A stretch of DNA of 64,000 nt. Origin: Cherax quadricarinatus. Lineage: Eukaryota > Arthropoda > Malacostraca > Decapoda > Parastacidae. Position numbers and translations under genes: made by a program. Below are positions 12,414 to 23,985 of the stretch, piece by piece. Location: the NCBI RefSeq assembly GCF_038502225.1, contig NC_091312.1:35772626-35836625 (forward strand), given 5' to 3'. Below the pieces are notes generated by a model. It did no database searches and was not told the origin of the DNA. It saw only the letters and a list, made by a program, of their open reading frames with translations. Within the stretch, counting starts at the first letter, position 1; every line of letters starts with the position of its first letter.

Positions 12414-12950
12414 TTATACAGCATTTTAACAGTGAAGTGACCGATTGTTCATAAGCCGATGTTTATTTTACACAGATGAGCAAATTTTCAGTAAAATAAT
12501 AATTTCCAAAAAAGTGTACAAAAAAAAAAAAACGAACAGGTCACAGGCTGCACAGCATCCTTATGAAACAAAGTGTGGCCTCTGGGATTGAGAGTTATCG
12601 GGGATTTATTGTGGTTAATGGTCGGGCTGAGTCATGGTAAACTTGCTCTCCGTTTTCACTCTTCTCTTTTTTCACTCTCGTCTTCGTTTCTTTTGCTTAC
12701 CTTGTCTATCTCTCCCTCCCCTTTCTCTTCCCTCTCACTACTACATAATGTAGAATATTTTAGCCTTACATGGAGGGTGTATTGTTCTACCGAGTGTTTG
12801 TGTGAACGGTTTGTACACAGGTTTAACTGTAGCTTTCTGGTATGAGAGCATGAAATCACTAGTTACATATGGTGCTGAATAACCTTTTGGCTTTAGCGCT
12901 CTGTAACTTAGCAATCTTCCTTGCACACAGCCCTACATAAGCACCAGGCA
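12414..12950. other. No recognised feature
   Basis: Contains a short pyrimidine tract (12655-12740) and two overlapping short open frames on opposite strands without domains. Confidence 0.5.
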
Positions 12951-12954
12951 TAAT

Positions 12955-13065
12955 AGAAATTACCAACAAACCCCTAGCTGTGATGCATACGTTGGTCTGC
13001 TTTCGGCTGACGCCAACAGCCTGGTCGATCTGGCTAGCAACCAAGTCTGGCCGATTACAGGTAAC
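12955..13065 (+). mobile_element. LINE-B 3' fragment
   Basis: GAAATTACCAACAAACCCC (as in the 53.7-kb copy) is followed, after an internal deletion, by TGTGATGCATACGTTGG and GCCAACAGCCTGGTCGATC of the LINE-B 3' end. Confidence 0.7.
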
Positions 13066-13089
13066 TACAAATAGCAATCCTGATGAGTC

Positions 13090-13760
13090 CTGTGGTGCTT
13101 ACCTCTCATTGTATACTGCAAGCAGTGATGTATGGTAAGCGTCGTAACCTTCAATGTAAAAAGCGTCTTCAAGAGATCATTATGCTGAAAATGACTGTGC
13201 TGTTGCCTAGAACTGAAGTTTTTTCTCTTACATTTACAGTAGTGTTATCTAATATTTTTAGGCATTCGAGCAGTAGTAATCTGTCGAACTCCACGCAAGC
13301 CACGTTGCTCTCGTCCTGAGAGTTGGCTTAGTTGGACCTGGGCTCACTATCTACTAAAAAAAGTCTCAAACTTCTCTATTTACCCTGGCTCAGTATGCTT
13401 CTGCTCACTTTGTGGTACAAATGATCTATGAGTAGTTAGTCCATTTCCAAGCGCAGCACTTTGATGGTATCGTTGGTGTTCTGGGAAACGAACTGGCAGC
13501 TGCTGAGGCTAATTCGAGCTCACTCTGTAGCAGACTCTGTGTTAAAGTGGTATGTGGGCCGCATTCATAAAATTTGCCCTTCAGAAGTGGTGAGCCTGGT
13601 TGGCACTACAGACATCAGCAGTAATCGTCACTTTAATTAAGACAACTCTGTCGCATGATGATCGGGCACACGTCTCACATATTGCCACGGTTTGCAAGGG
13701 CTCCACTATACACTTTGTGGCATCTGACTGACTGGAAAATGTTTTATGTTTGCCCGTGAC
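13090..13760 (+). pseudogene. RNase H-like relic of a Jockey/I-type LINE
   Basis: Fragments read in shifting plus-strand frames. TEVFSLTFTVVLSNIFRHSS resembles the start of a LINE RNase H domain (ExxAL pattern). FDGIVGVLGNELAAAEA at about 13460-13510 resembles the HVGIxGNExAD motif. A histidine-containing stretch follows near 13670. Stops and indels throughout. Similarity is judged by eye only. Confidence 0.45.
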
Positions 13761-14879
13761 TTAAACCTTTTCGATTTCTTCGCTGTTTTTTTATAATTAT
13801 TTGGGTGCCTGTAGGGATGTGGAAATTTTTTAGGAGTCTCTTTTGACTTTGACAGTTTAATAGGATTTATAATTTCGTATGATATAGTATTTATTTTGTG
13901 TTTAATTGATGTTAGTGTTTTTTTATTGTTCGTTACTTTGTGTGTTTTGTTGCCAAGAGTGCTGAATCGTCTATTCTGCGAAAGCGCTCCTCCGATTTCA
14001 AACCTAAATACCTACCTTTTTTTTCAGTAACAGAAGATATATAAGCAGTATGCTGCTACCATACTCTGTATTGTAGGAATAAATGTTAGCTGCTTTCATT
14101 TCCTGCTCGGCCACGCAGGATGGATTTCATTCGTTATCATGAGCTGGGAGACTTTATTAGGACGATGTGGATATCGTCAAACTAAGGGCTTAGTAACTAC
14201 GGCAGTTTTGAAGTTTTGGAAGCGTAAATAAGTGCAGAGGGTCGTGGAGGAGGAGGAAAAAGACGTGTCCACGGTTCACTTTAACTCCTCATAGCACAGT
14301 ACATAACTAGTGCATTGTTTTCAAAGAATAAAGGGACTCCGGTGTATCTTCCTCTGACAGACGTCACCCTTCCGTCAATGGAATTTGGTAATTGGTTGTT
14401 AACTCCAGTTAACTTTAACCTGTATTATCCTAAATTTAAATAACCTAACATAGTTTAAAAGAAAAATTAAGCGCGTTGGTAGGTCTCTCTTAAGCCATTT
14501 AACACAAAAGCCTTGTTCACTCCCTCTGCCCATTAGGTGCCCACGGAATGGTGTGATAAATGAAACCAGGAAACTAATACAAACGTTGCTTGTATAGAAT
14601 ATAGTATAATATCTTTTGATACGAAAGTTCTTTTTTTGTTTTTAAGTAATATTTATTTTTTACGGAATGGGCAGATAAGTCAACAGAAAGTCTCAGTCAA
14701 CTGACCAGAAGCTTCGTGGAGCGAGTCATACCACTTGTCTTTGTGTATCTCCAGTTTCTTGTTACTTTTCTCTTCACTTATACTTGCTGGGGATCTTATT
14801 CTTGCCACTTGCATTTTTAAGTAGAAGTGACATTCTTGACTGATAACCGTACTAATTTGACAGTCGTAAGGTTCCAGTT
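13761..14879. other. No recognised feature
   Basis: T-rich sequence to about 14040, possibly the 3' flank of the RNase H-bearing LINE, then unassigned DNA. Confidence 0.45.
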
Positions 14880-15090
14880 ATGCTGTTCTTTAAATAACAA
14901 AAAAGGCACAGTACCGTGACTGGAACGATACACAAATAACCCGCACATAAAAGAGAGAAGCTTACGACGACGTTTCGGTCCGACTTGGACCATTGACAAA
15001 GTGTGACTTTGCCAATGGTCCAAGTCGGACCGAAACGTCGTCGTAAGCTTCTCTCTTTTATGTGCGGGTTATTTGTGAATGCTGTTCTTT
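14880..15090 (-). mobile_element. PLE F1 insertion with 12-bp TSD
   Basis: ATGCTGTTCTTT at 14880-14891 is repeated exactly at 15079-15090. The 187-bp insert is two inverted arms (14930-15000 and about 15008-15078) meeting at CAAAGTGTGACTTTG. The left end alone has a 38-nt tail with the hairpin GGTACTGTGCC (minus-strand reading). Each arm carries a hammerhead-like half: a GGTCC/GGACC stem followed by CGAAACGTC. The 5' core TTTGTAA/TTTGCCA replaces CUGAUGA, so catalysis is unlikely. Confidence 0.88.
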
Positions 15091-15133
15091 CTAAAAGCAT
15101 TTCGTTTCTGTGAAGTGTGTTGGTAACTGAAGT

Positions 15134-15181
15134 CTCCGCGTTGGAACTTGTAAATTTACCTTACAAGTTCCAACTGCGGAG
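15134..15181. repeat. Near-perfect 20-bp hairpin
   Basis: CTCCGCGTTGGAACTTGTAA and its inverse TTACAAGTTCCAACTGCGGA face each other across a short AT-rich loop, with one bulge. It lies 44 bp after the F1 PLE and has no assigned role. Confidence 0.75.
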
Positions 15182-15218
15182 AAAGTCGAACGCTGTTAAT
15201 ACCTATGTTGAATGAAGG

Positions 15219-15549
15219 TAATGGTAAACGAACCATATCACGGGTGGGGATAGAACCCGCGATCAGAGCGTTATAAAACTCCAAACCGACGCGCTAGTCA
15301 CTGGGCCAGTTGGCTACAAGATTCGTCCAACTGGTATATTTATACACCATAGGAAGGTTAGCATAGTCACCACTGTGACCACATGCAAATTTTTATAGAC
15401 GAATCTCCCGCCAGCGTGGTCGTGACTAGCTCCAGCTCAAGTCCCCTCAAAGCCGTCATCATGACTCACGAAATCGTAATTCCCGTCCGTGGTATGGTTT
15501 GTTTACAATCGTGCCATTATGATTTCGTGAGTCGTGAAGCTAATGGTAA
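15219..15549 (-). mobile_element. tRNA-related SINE/MITE-like element
   Basis: On the minus strand, TGGCCCAGTGACTAGCGCG reads as an A box and CGCGGGTTCTATCCCC as a B box, spaced as in a tRNA-derived SINE head. TAATGGTAA at 15219-15227 recurs at 15541-15549, embedded in GAAGGTAATGGTAA versus GAAGCTAATGGTAA. Internally GTAAACGAACCATA (15224) and TATGGTTTGTTTAC (15493) are inverted, as are 15459-15478 and a 20-bp stretch beginning near 15508. It could be a SINE or a MITE with captured tRNA-like sequence. Confidence 0.6.
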
Positions 15550-17187
15550 GCAGTGTTAATCTAAATTATAACTTTTATTGATGAAAATTTTAATTCACAC
15601 TGAAAATCAGATAGATAATATGTAGGTAGGTGAGATTCCCAATGTTGATATAAGCAACAGCTTAACTAAACAGTTCTTTCAATTGGATAGAGGTAATCCG
15701 AAGACATGGCTTTGTCTGAGTGTGTTTCAAAGATATACAGTGAGTGAATGTGTTGAGGCGGATGAATCAACATGGCAGGACAAGAGTTGGGTGAAGACCG
15801 AGGAAAAGTATTTGGTGTTTGTGAAGGAAGGCAAGTCAGGTCACAGCTCAGATTACCGAGGTGGTGTCAGAACATACATACATCCTACCCTCTCACTGGT
15901 GCACCAACCATCGACTCTCGTCACTAGGCTTAGCAATAATGTTTAAGACTAATTATGTTATAATTTGGGTGAGATTTAATTGTAGACTGATAGTTTTAAT
16001 CAGTTTAAATTTAATTAACCTGCTGTCAATCATACTTAATCCTCTTTTATTTTCGAGCCACCAAATTTACCCGGTAGATTAACTCTGTTGTGGTAAAAAT
16101 AACTGTACACCTGGGCGACCTACAAGCGTCTTGAGGCGTCATCCACTTCCTAACGATAGATAGGCATTGCAAGTCACTATGGAATATTCCGGATCAACCA
16201 GATTTTTTTTTCATCGTGAATCATGGCCAGCAGAAGTATCAGACGCGATTGTAATTCCCCCTCCCTCCCTTTTAACACAATAAGTGGGAGTCATGTCTGC
16301 GGATAAATTCACCGTGTTCCTGCTTGTACATACTTGGTAGTTGCGTCGATGCGGTTCCTGAAATCTCTTGTTTACCACAACTATATGGTCATGAACATGA
16401 TTCATACGGTACCATCCCTAATAACATTGATCTTGTCTTCAAAAACAATATATATTTTACATTTCCTTTAGATAAGAGCTATAATTAATGTTTCTCCTTC
16501 AAACAAGAGACAAAATTATCGTTTTTCTTTCCATCTAGAGGAATAAAAAAAATCATTCAAAATTAGCAAGAATTGTATCTCATTGAAATAGAGGATTGGA
16601 TTATTGTTTCTCCTTTGAACAAATATAATTATTTTTACTATCATACTGTATGCCGTTCTCTCTCTCTCCCCTCCCTTTCTCCAATTATCTTATGTTTAGG
16701 GTCTAGGAAAGAGAATAAAAAGAAATATTGTGCGTGGACTAGCAGCAGCAGCGGCCTGTGTTGTTCCTTGTTCAGTGTTGCACCATATAAGGCAACACTC
16801 TACGTAGCCATTTAAGCACGTCGGACGGTGCACGTTCTCCGCTATTCACTAATGGTATAATAACTCTGGTGTTCACTATATAAATACACTTGACGGCTAG
16901 CTCTGGCGCTCTCTCTCTCTCTCGCTTGCTCTCTCTCGCTTGCTCTGGTTACAGAGGTATGAGTCAGCTACACTGAGGATCTTTACTTGTACAACATTTC
17001 CCCCAACATTGGTATTTTTTCTTTCTTACTCATGTTCTCTCATATTCTCGTGTTTTCTCTTCTTCTGTTTCATGTTCTCTCTCGTTTTTCTCTTTCTCTT
17101 GCTCATTTTTCTCTCTTCTTTCTCTTGCTCTCTTCTCGCACTTTATCAGACAATTATTTTTTAATTAATTTTATTGCAAAGTCATGT
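15550..17187. other. No gene seen; simple-sequence patches
   Basis: Holds a CT run at 16907-16945 and a T/C-rich tract at 17000-17155. An 87-codon plus-strand frame at 15683-15946 has no recognisable domain. AT-rich elsewhere. Confidence 0.5.
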
Positions 17188-17412
17188 TCGGTATTGTTTC
17201 AGCTGAGTACACAACTATAATTTGTTGGGTATTGTTTCAGCTGAGTACACAACTATAATTTGTTGGGTATTGTTTCAGCTGAGTACACAACTATAATTTG
17301 TTGGGTATTGTTTCGGCTGAGCACACTGATATAATTCATATCTAGTATTGTTTCAGCTGAGTACACTGCTGTAATTCATATCTAGTATTGTTTTAGCTGT
17401 GTATACAGCTAT
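17188..17412. repeat. 38-bp minisatellite
   Basis: About six units built on GTATTGTTTCAGCTGAGTAC followed by ACAACTATAATTTGTTGG. The first three are nearly identical; the later ones drift (ACTGCTGTAATTCATATCTA). Confidence 0.9.
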
Positions 17413-17587
17413 AATAAAAAAATTTCGCCAATACTGTAATGGAACTTTGGAAACCTGTCACAGGTAATTCTTATGTGTTCTCTTATTTATTTAAGGTTTT
17501 ATTTGTAGTTATATTTGCCGTTTTATTTATGGTTTTTATTCTTTCTAATATTTACCATATTTGTGTTATATATTTTTATATAAATGT

Positions 17588-17708
<121 letters not shown>

Positions 17709-18002
17709 CTTTGATATACGTTGATATTTTTTATGTATTTCTTTCGTTATGCATTTTAATCATACGAATTTATTATTTATTGTGTATTGATTTTTATATT
17801 TGTTATACCTTAGTGACAGTCAGTTTTCTATAGCAGAGTTTTATTTGATCGTTACTTTTTCAAACAAGTTACTTGATGTGCGTGATCTCTACGTTGGTTA
17901 AGTATCCCTTTAAATATGCAGTAGAATGACGTTTTCTTTATAAAGTTAGTATCTGAATGTTGCTGCGTTGAGGACATACCTGAAAGATACCAGAGAATGT
18001 TT

Positions 18003-18048
18003 AAACGTTATTAATAATCTAGTAGAAACGTTATTAATAATCTAGTAG
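18003..18048. repeat. 23-bp tandem duplication
   Basis: AAACGTTATTAATAATCTAG plus TAG occurs twice in a row with no mismatch. Confidence 0.9.
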
Positions 18049-18263
18049 CCTGCTGAATTTGTACGTGAAGTGAAGGTTCTCTGTACATTCTCTAGGTCTG
18101 CAGTTTAGCCAGCCTTTACAGGGACTGTGTCGGCGATATTCCATCGTAGAGAGAACAAGTGACTTAACGAGAATCATCATTGGCTTGTTTCTGTTTTGAA
18201 GGTTCTCATAGTGATAGTGACACGTGTGTATTTAAATGTGAGACTCTCTGGCATCACAAGTTT

Positions 18264-18641
18264 AGGTTACTCCATGGAAGTTAAGACACATGTGCAACAT
18301 CTGGATATCTTTATTGTAGACGTTTCGCCATCCAGTGGCTTTATCAATACAGATTCTAGGACATAATTAGAAGACAGTAGAACTATATACAAAATATGTA
18401 ATCAGTCCCTCAGCCTGATTCTTCTCCACCACGATGCTGTGAACACTAACTGCAAGGCTGAGGGACTGATTACCTCATCTTTTGTATATGGTTCTACTGT
18501 CTTCTAATTATGTCCTAGAATTTGTACTGATAAAGCCACTGGATGGCGAAACGTCTGCAATAAAGATAACCAGATGTTGCACATGTGTCTTAACTTCCAT
18601 ATTGTCGGTATTTTATACCTTTCTTGCACAGGTTACTCCAT
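18264..18641 (+). mobile_element. PLE F2 insertion with 12-bp TSD
   Basis: AGGTTACTCCAT at 18264-18275 and 18630-18641 flanks a 354-bp insert. Inverted arms of about 140 bp (18276-18415 and 18456-18598) are separated by a 40-bp loop. A 31-nt tail on the right only (18599-18629) contains the hairpin GGTATTTTATACC at 18607-18619. Each arm holds a hammerhead motif. The left arm copy is slightly diverged from the right. Confidence 0.9.
18522..18560 (+). ncRNA. Hammerhead ribozyme motif (type I fold, G8 changed)
   Basis: Stem I TTGTA/TGCAA (18522-18526 and 18556-18560); core CTGATAA (18527-18533); stem II GCCA/TGGC; GAAA at 18548-18551; a 2-bp self-complementary stem III (ACGT); cleavage position after C18555. 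The core has A where CUGAUGA has its catalytic G8, so self-cleavage is probably lost. An inverted copy with core TTGATAA is at about 18314-18352 on the minus strand. Confidence 0.75.
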
Positions 18642-18658
18642 AATGGAGTAACCGAAAC

Positions 18659-18818
18659 TTGTCCTCATTACACAAATAACCATTTACAAAGTCATAGTGT
18701 GACTTTGTAAATGGTCCAAGATGGACCGAAAGGTCGTCGTAAGTTTCTGTGTTCTATGTGCGGAGTGTTTGTATATTGTTCCAGTCACGGTATTGTGACT
18801 CTTATTTTTGTCCTCATT
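18659..18818 (+). mobile_element. PLE F1 insertion with 11-bp TSD
   Basis: TTGTCCTCATT at 18659-18669 and 18808-18818 flanks a 138-bp insert in LINE-B. The left arm is short (CACAAATAACCATTTACAAA) and the right arm has GTGACTTTGTAAATGGTCC, a GGACC stem and CGAAAGGTC, a mutated form of CGAAACGTC. The tail hairpin has eroded to GGTATTGTGACT. An older member of the group. Confidence 0.85.
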
Positions 18819-19130
18819 GTTTTCTGTGGACCACTGGAAGGAAGGCTTGAGCTATATCGGTTGCAGATTTGTAATGTCCTCAATTGATGCCATTTCTCAT
18901 GACCGAACTTTGTTTACTATTGTTCTTTGAGTTCCATTTTTTAGAAAGATAAATATTCATCTGCCTGGTGTACACTTCTAATGAAATAAAGTTGGTATCA
19001 ATTTCTATTTAGTTTTTTCTTTGTTTTTCCTTGCTACAGTAGATTAAGTGATCACTTAGTATTAACCTAACAAAGGATAATAACAGAGAAACCCGACCAT
19101 AAGCATAACGAACATAAACTGAGAATTTTT

Positions 19131-20015
19131 CCCAAGTACCTGGAGTCGATTTCGAACGTCACCGCCCCCGCAGCATGATCCCGGACCAGGCTGTTGGTGC
19201 CAGCAGTACGCAGTCCAGTGTATCCACCATAGCCCGATTAATCAAGAATTGACTTTAGGAACTTATTAAGTTCCCTCTTGAAGACCGACAGGGTTTGAAA
19301 ATTCCCCTTAAGCATGAAGGGAGCATATCGAAAAGTTTGGGTACTTTTACACATTTAATTTTCCCTTGGTGTTCCGATCACTCCTGCATTTTATTGAATC
19401 ATTTTATACCATCCACAACGCCTCTTGCTTTCACATTTTCAGTTTGCAAGTTTGAAAGCAATTTTACAGGTATAGATTATGATGTATCTTTCTAGCCTGT
19501 GTTCCAAGGAGTACAGTTCAAGGGACTCCCAGTAGTTCACATGTTTGGCTGAAGGTTCTCTCTTAAGTTTTCTAGTTCTGAAGTTTGTCCTGTCTTGAAG
19601 GGGGCCGTGAGTAGGCGGCAATATTCCAGCCTAAAAAGAACAAGTGACTTAAGAGAATAATCATTGCCTCGATATTTCGTGTTTTAAATGTTCTAGTTAT
19701 AAAATCTTATCATTTTTTCGCAGTTACTATAAAAGCTTTGTGATCCATGAATGTGAGATCGGATACTGTCACTCCCACAATGAATTTTCACCTTTAGTGA
19801 ATTATTTGAGTTTATCCTGTACTCCGTTTCAATTTTTAATTCCTTCCATAGCAAAGTAACTAACATTTCGTGTTGTGTGTAGTCCACTGGAAGACTATAT
19901 CTGCTTGAAGGTTTGCTGTGTCCTCGACGAACATCACTCTCATACAAATTCGAGTATCGTCAGTAAAGAATGTTAAGGTGCTATGATTTATGACCCTCTC
20001 CACAGTATGTAGGTA
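19131..20015 (-). pseudogene. LINE-B relic, RT C-terminus to 3' UTR
   Basis: Starts at ACCTGGAGTCGATTTCGAAC (3' end) with the GACCAGGCTGTTGGTGCCAG block. It continues through antisense of LDK/FKREL (TCCCTCTTGAAGACC at 19272), YSLEHRLERYIIIYTCK (near 19475-19520), the first-strand LENVQ region and SFADD (near 19955, GTATCGTCAGTAAAG). Heavily mutated. Confidence 0.75.
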
Positions 20016-20149
20016 AGGATCACTGACAAAAGGTAGCTTAGTATTAGTTACCTGTGCAGAGTGGCAGTGGCTTGGTTTTGCTCGCCGACATGTCTGCCCG
20101 ATCATTGGCATATGATGTGAATTTGATGAGAAAAATTCAATCGGACGAG

Positions 20150-20965
20150 GACCAGGCAGAACTACAAAGGGATCTGGACAGACTGTAGGCCTGGTCCAGC
20201 AAGTGGCTCCTGGAGCCCAACACCCCACCAAGTGCAAAGTCATGAAGATTGAGGAAGGGCAAAGAAGACCGCAGACGGACTACAGTCTAGGGGGTCAGAG
20301 ACTACAAACTTCACTCAAGGAAAAGGATCTTGGGGTGAGTATAACACCAGGCACATCTGGGGCTCACGTCAACCAAATAACTGCTGCAGCATACTAACGC
20401 CTAGCAAACCTAAGAACAGCATTCCGACATCTTAATAAGGAATCGTTCAGGACCCTGTACACCGTGTACGTTAGGCCCATATTGGAGTAAGCAGCACCAG
20501 TTTGGAGCCCACACCTAGCCAAGCACGTAAGGAAACTAGAGAAAGTGCTAAGGTTTGCAACAAGACTAGTCCCAGAGCTAAGGGGGTATGTCCTACGAGG
20601 AGAGGTTAAGGGAAATCGACCTGACGACACTGGAAGACAGGAGAGATAGGGGGGATATGATAACATATAAAATTCTGAGAGGAATCGACAAGGTGGACAG
20701 AGACAGGATGTTCCAGAGATGGGACACAGCAACAAGGAAGTTGAAGACTCAGATGAATCACAGGGATGTTAGGAATTATTTCTTCAGTCACGGAGTTGTT
20801 GGGAAGCGGAATAGTCTGTGAAGTGATGTAGTGGAGGCAGGATACATACATAGCTTTAAGAAGAGGTTTGATAAAGCTCATGGAGAAGGAAGATTGACCT
20901 AGTAGCAACCAGTGAAAAGGCGGGGCCAGGAGCTGTGAATCGACCCCTGCAGCCACATCTAGGTG
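20150..20965 (+). pseudogene. LINE-C reverse transcriptase 3' fragment
   Basis: Third LINE family. Readable plus-strand pieces: ELQRDLDRL.AWSSKWLLEP, KDLGVSI...HVNQITAAAY, FRTLYTVYVRPILE.AAPVWS, SYEERLREIDLTTLEDRRDR, GDMITYKILRGIDKVDRDRM, and NYFFSHGVVGKRNSL. Several in-frame stops and one frameshift near 20580. It ends in CATCTAGGTGAG, which runs directly into (GC)n(AC)n. 5'-truncated; clade not determined, although the layout resembles the LINE RT thumb region. Confidence 0.8.
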
Positions 20966-20973
20966 AGCGCGCG

Positions 20974-21030
<57 letters not shown>
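20966..21030. repeat. (GC)n(AC)n microsatellite at LINE-C 3' end
   Basis: GTGAG is followed by about 14 bp of GC and then about 50 bp of AC. The LINE-C copy at 61.9-62.4 kb has the same junction, so the tract probably grew from the element's 3' tail. Confidence 0.95.
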
Positions 21031-21032
<2 letters not shown>

Positions 21033-21334
21033 CCTACTTACATTTGTATGTCTACCCAACCAATTTTTAAAAACTGCCGCTTTTGAAATCGGTTCTCTTT
21101 CGGAAGGAGGCATAAAGGTAGGATAGACAGAGCTGAAAAAATATACACAGTCGTATCTTGTTCGCATAGAATTAATAAACATCTAAATTAACGAGACCGC
21201 TACAAAGCACTTTGGTTGTTCTATCTGGAACAGAGGAGATAAATATACCTCTTAATATATAAATAGAAAATACTTGAGGAATTGGTGTTTATTAACCTGC
21301 ACACTGCTGTAGTAAGTGAAGAGCAGGGGGAAGC
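21031..21334. other. No recognised feature
   Basis: AT-rich, no open frame or repeat family recognised. Confidence 0.4.
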
Positions 21335-21620
21335 TTTGGATAATCTTAGGGAACACTGTCAACATTCGTGGTCTGCTGGTTTGAGACTTTATATTTCCAG
21401 CAGATTTCAGAAATAGTGCCGAAACGAAGAAGTTTTCTGAAAAGAAACTGAACAGCTTCCTTTTAGAAGTGCTAGATCTGCCTGGTTATGATGGTTGTGT
21501 TGGCCTGCAGGTTGTTAGAACAAGCAGCCTGGTTGACTAGGCGACCAACAAGGAAGCCTCACGCCTCGCTTCGGAGGAAGGGGGGGATACCTGGGCAAAG
21601 AACACAGGTAGATCACAGAT
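21335..21620 (+). mobile_element. Old LINE-B 3' fragment
   Basis: AGGGAACACTGTCAACATTC corresponds to the REHCINI segment. GTGCTAGATCTGCCTGGTTATG corresponds to VPDQPGC, and AGCAGCCTGGTTGACTAGG to the 3' UTR block. Confidence 0.7.
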
Positions 21621-22039
21621 GCTTGATAGAGTGCGGGTGTTTTACACAGCATTGTAAAGGCGTCCCCACAAAAATGACAAGTGATATTTGCTCAGGCTCC
21701 AGATGAGAGGAGGGGGGGGGGAAGGAGATATAGTAAGGGACACCAGGGGATCAGGGGACGAGAAAACAATCATGATGAGACGGAACAGTGAAGGTTTGAA
21801 TATAAACAAAGGACAAGAAGTAGAAAGAAACGAACAAAGGCAAAAAGTAGAAAGTAAATAGCAGTGATGATGCAAGAGGTGGAGCAGTGAATGATATAAA
21901 AATGTTTAAAGGCTAGAACATATAGTTAAGCAGAGCTGTACGCTCTGTTAGCTTTCCACGAAGTTAGATGTTATAACTAGCATTATGGCCGCTGGAGATG
22001 GGATGGGGAACAGGTCCAAGTGAGAGAGAGGGTGGATGT
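21621..22039. other. Purine-rich unassigned DNA
   Basis: G11 run near 21712, then GA-rich sequence to about 21890. No gene seen. Confidence 0.5.
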
Positions 22040-22330
22040 TCAAAGTCAGGGGTACACTTATTCCTTACATTAGCACCGTAAATTTCTTGGTTTCCTTTCG
22101 TACAAGGTTTAATACATGTTTGTTTATAAGCATCACTCCCATCATATCAGACTGGCTGATCTGCCTTTGCAAAATCTTTGTGTACACCGTCTTCAATTTT
22201 ATTTTCTACAAATGTCTGTGCTTTTGTCGTAGTAGTTTACTAGCTACGATACTGCAGGACCTTCCTGCTCTAAAACCATGTCTTGAGTTGACTTCCATAA
22301 AGTTAATAAATTGAATCTGAATTTTTTGCT
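22040..22330 (-). pseudogene. Old LINE-B RT fragment
   Basis: On the minus strand near 22270-22310 it reads SRHGFRAGRSCSIVASKLL, matching the HGFRAGRSC motif of the 43.9-kb copy. The following ADVIY/DFAKAF region has decayed. Confidence 0.6.
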
Positions 22331-22555
22331 AATGATTTGCTACTACTATTGTGTAGTAGAGTCATGTCTTCCATTGTAAAGGATATGAAATTTCATCCGT
22401 GTTCAAACTTTTGCAGAATTACACGCAGTTCTTTCGCTGGTGGTATTTTGTTTTTCTTATATAGATGCAGCTTACAGATTGATGTAGGACTGTGAGGATC
22501 TTTTGTATAAATTAAATTTTAGAGTTCATAGCAGGGAGATAAAAAATAAGCATGA

Positions 22556-23312
22556 CAATTAGTGGGCAGTGGAGAACAACATGACATTCAGTTAGAGCTT
22601 CTTAGACATGGAACAAATTAAGAACTAAAAAGGGACACTGCATACAAAACCCAAGGAAAGGAACACTTGAAAGCCCTGGGAGTAGTTATGTTAGCTGGCC
22701 TTTCATTTTAAGAACACATTAAGAAAAATGTCACGACAGCCAGAAAAATTATGAGATGTATACTGAGAACTGCCTCGTTTAGGGCAGGGAAGATATCAGA
22801 AATGGGACAGATAACCAAGATTTAGGGCCCTCATAGAACCATTTAAATTACTGGGAAGGCTTCAAGAATCCTAAATATGTACTCGCTGGAGTGCAGAGAG
22901 AGAGATGCAGGATAATATATACGTGGAAAGTACCTTTGAGGGCTTAGTCCCAAATTTGCCATAACATACTGGTGTGAGAGATATGGGAGGAAGTTTAAAA
23001 CAAACTCGGCGAAAAGCAAGAGGCGCCGTGGGCACAATAAGAGAACACTGTATCAGCATCTATGGTCCAAGATTATTCAACATTTTACCAGAAGACACCA
23101 GAAACACTGCTGGGACATATGTAAAAGTCTTCAAGAGGAAACTGGACAAGTATTTCCACCAAGTGCCAGATCAACCAGGTTGTGATGTATATGTGGGCTA
23201 GCGAGCTGCTATCAGCAATATTCTGGTTGACCAGGCAAGCACCAGACAAAGCTGGCCCAGGGCCGGGCTCTGGGAGTAGAAGAAATCTCGAAACTCATCA
23301 AAGGTATAGGAT
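22556..23312 (+). pseudogene. LINE-B relic, RT C-terminus to 3' UTR
   Basis: Begins at the WAVENNMTF segment (GTGGAGAACAACATGACATT) and continues to 23265 through GIxMLAxLSF, RTAxFRAGKISEM, YSLECREREMQD, RGAVGTIREHCISI, GPRLFNILPEDTRN and LDKYFHQVPDQPGCD, ending at GAAACTCATCAAAGGTATA. Frameshifts and stops throughout. Same 3' sub-type as the 8.3-10 kb copy. Confidence 0.82.
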
Positions 23313-23985
23313 TCAGAGTCGAGATGTAGAAGATTGGTGAAATAGACTTTTAGAGCAAGGGGCCAAGTAACACGGTAACACAAATTTAGTGTTTTAGAAG
23401 AGCGCTCTATTAAGAATTACACGAAGATTAGTGTAGATATAGAGTAGAGGCAAACATTCTTAGTGCTTGTAGACTAAGCTGGTTTCCCCACTTTTTCCTT
23501 TCTCCCGGCTTGTTCTCTTATTCCGTCTTGTTCCTTCTCCCCTACCTCTTCCCTCTCATTTCTTCCTTTTCAAGATATCTTCTCTTATCACTGTCTTCCC
23601 TGGCATGAGTGTGCATGTGGTTACAAGTGTTACTGGCACATCTAGCATCTCAGTAACCCTCACAGCATTGGTCGAGCACCTGTGATACCTGAGCCTTGTA
23701 TTCTTCTTTCAAGTGTTTGTTTAGAAATGTTTTGCACCACTGCACTCGTGATACCAACTGTACATCTGACACTGGCACATCACCATTATTTGAACTTTAC
23801 TCTGTTTTTTTTCAAGGTTAAAGACGAGTGTGTGCTGTTGACCAATGTTGGCTGAAGTGAAATATCTTTGTTGTTACGCTACATTTTATGTAATAGTATT
23901 TTATACTGGATACTGCAGATAAAGTAGCCGAATAAGCAACATAAAATTTGTTACCATTTGTTTACCTGTTGAGAGTTCTAAGAAT
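23313..23985. other. No recognised feature
   Basis: Includes a pyrimidine-rich patch (23485-23590). Confidence 0.45.

Larger units (their letters stand above)
18049..18935 (-). pseudogene. LINE-B relic hit by two PLEs
   Basis: Minus-strand LINE-B RT region. 18060-18260 holds the 'ATTCTCTAGGTCTGCAGTTT' landmark and the antisense of the LEYC/FKTR region. 18642-18658 and 18819-18935 continue with antisense of the TENNM (TTTTCTGTGG) and SIEDI (TCCTCAATTGATGCC) segments. The copy is contiguous once the insertions at 18276-18629 and 18670-18807 are removed. Confidence 0.75.

Noticed and set aside
14892..15078. Reading the short F1 palindrome as a simple DNA-transposon MITE
   Set aside because: The 12-bp TSD, the tail on one end only, and identity with the ends of a GIY-YIG-encoding element fit a Penelope-like retroelement better.
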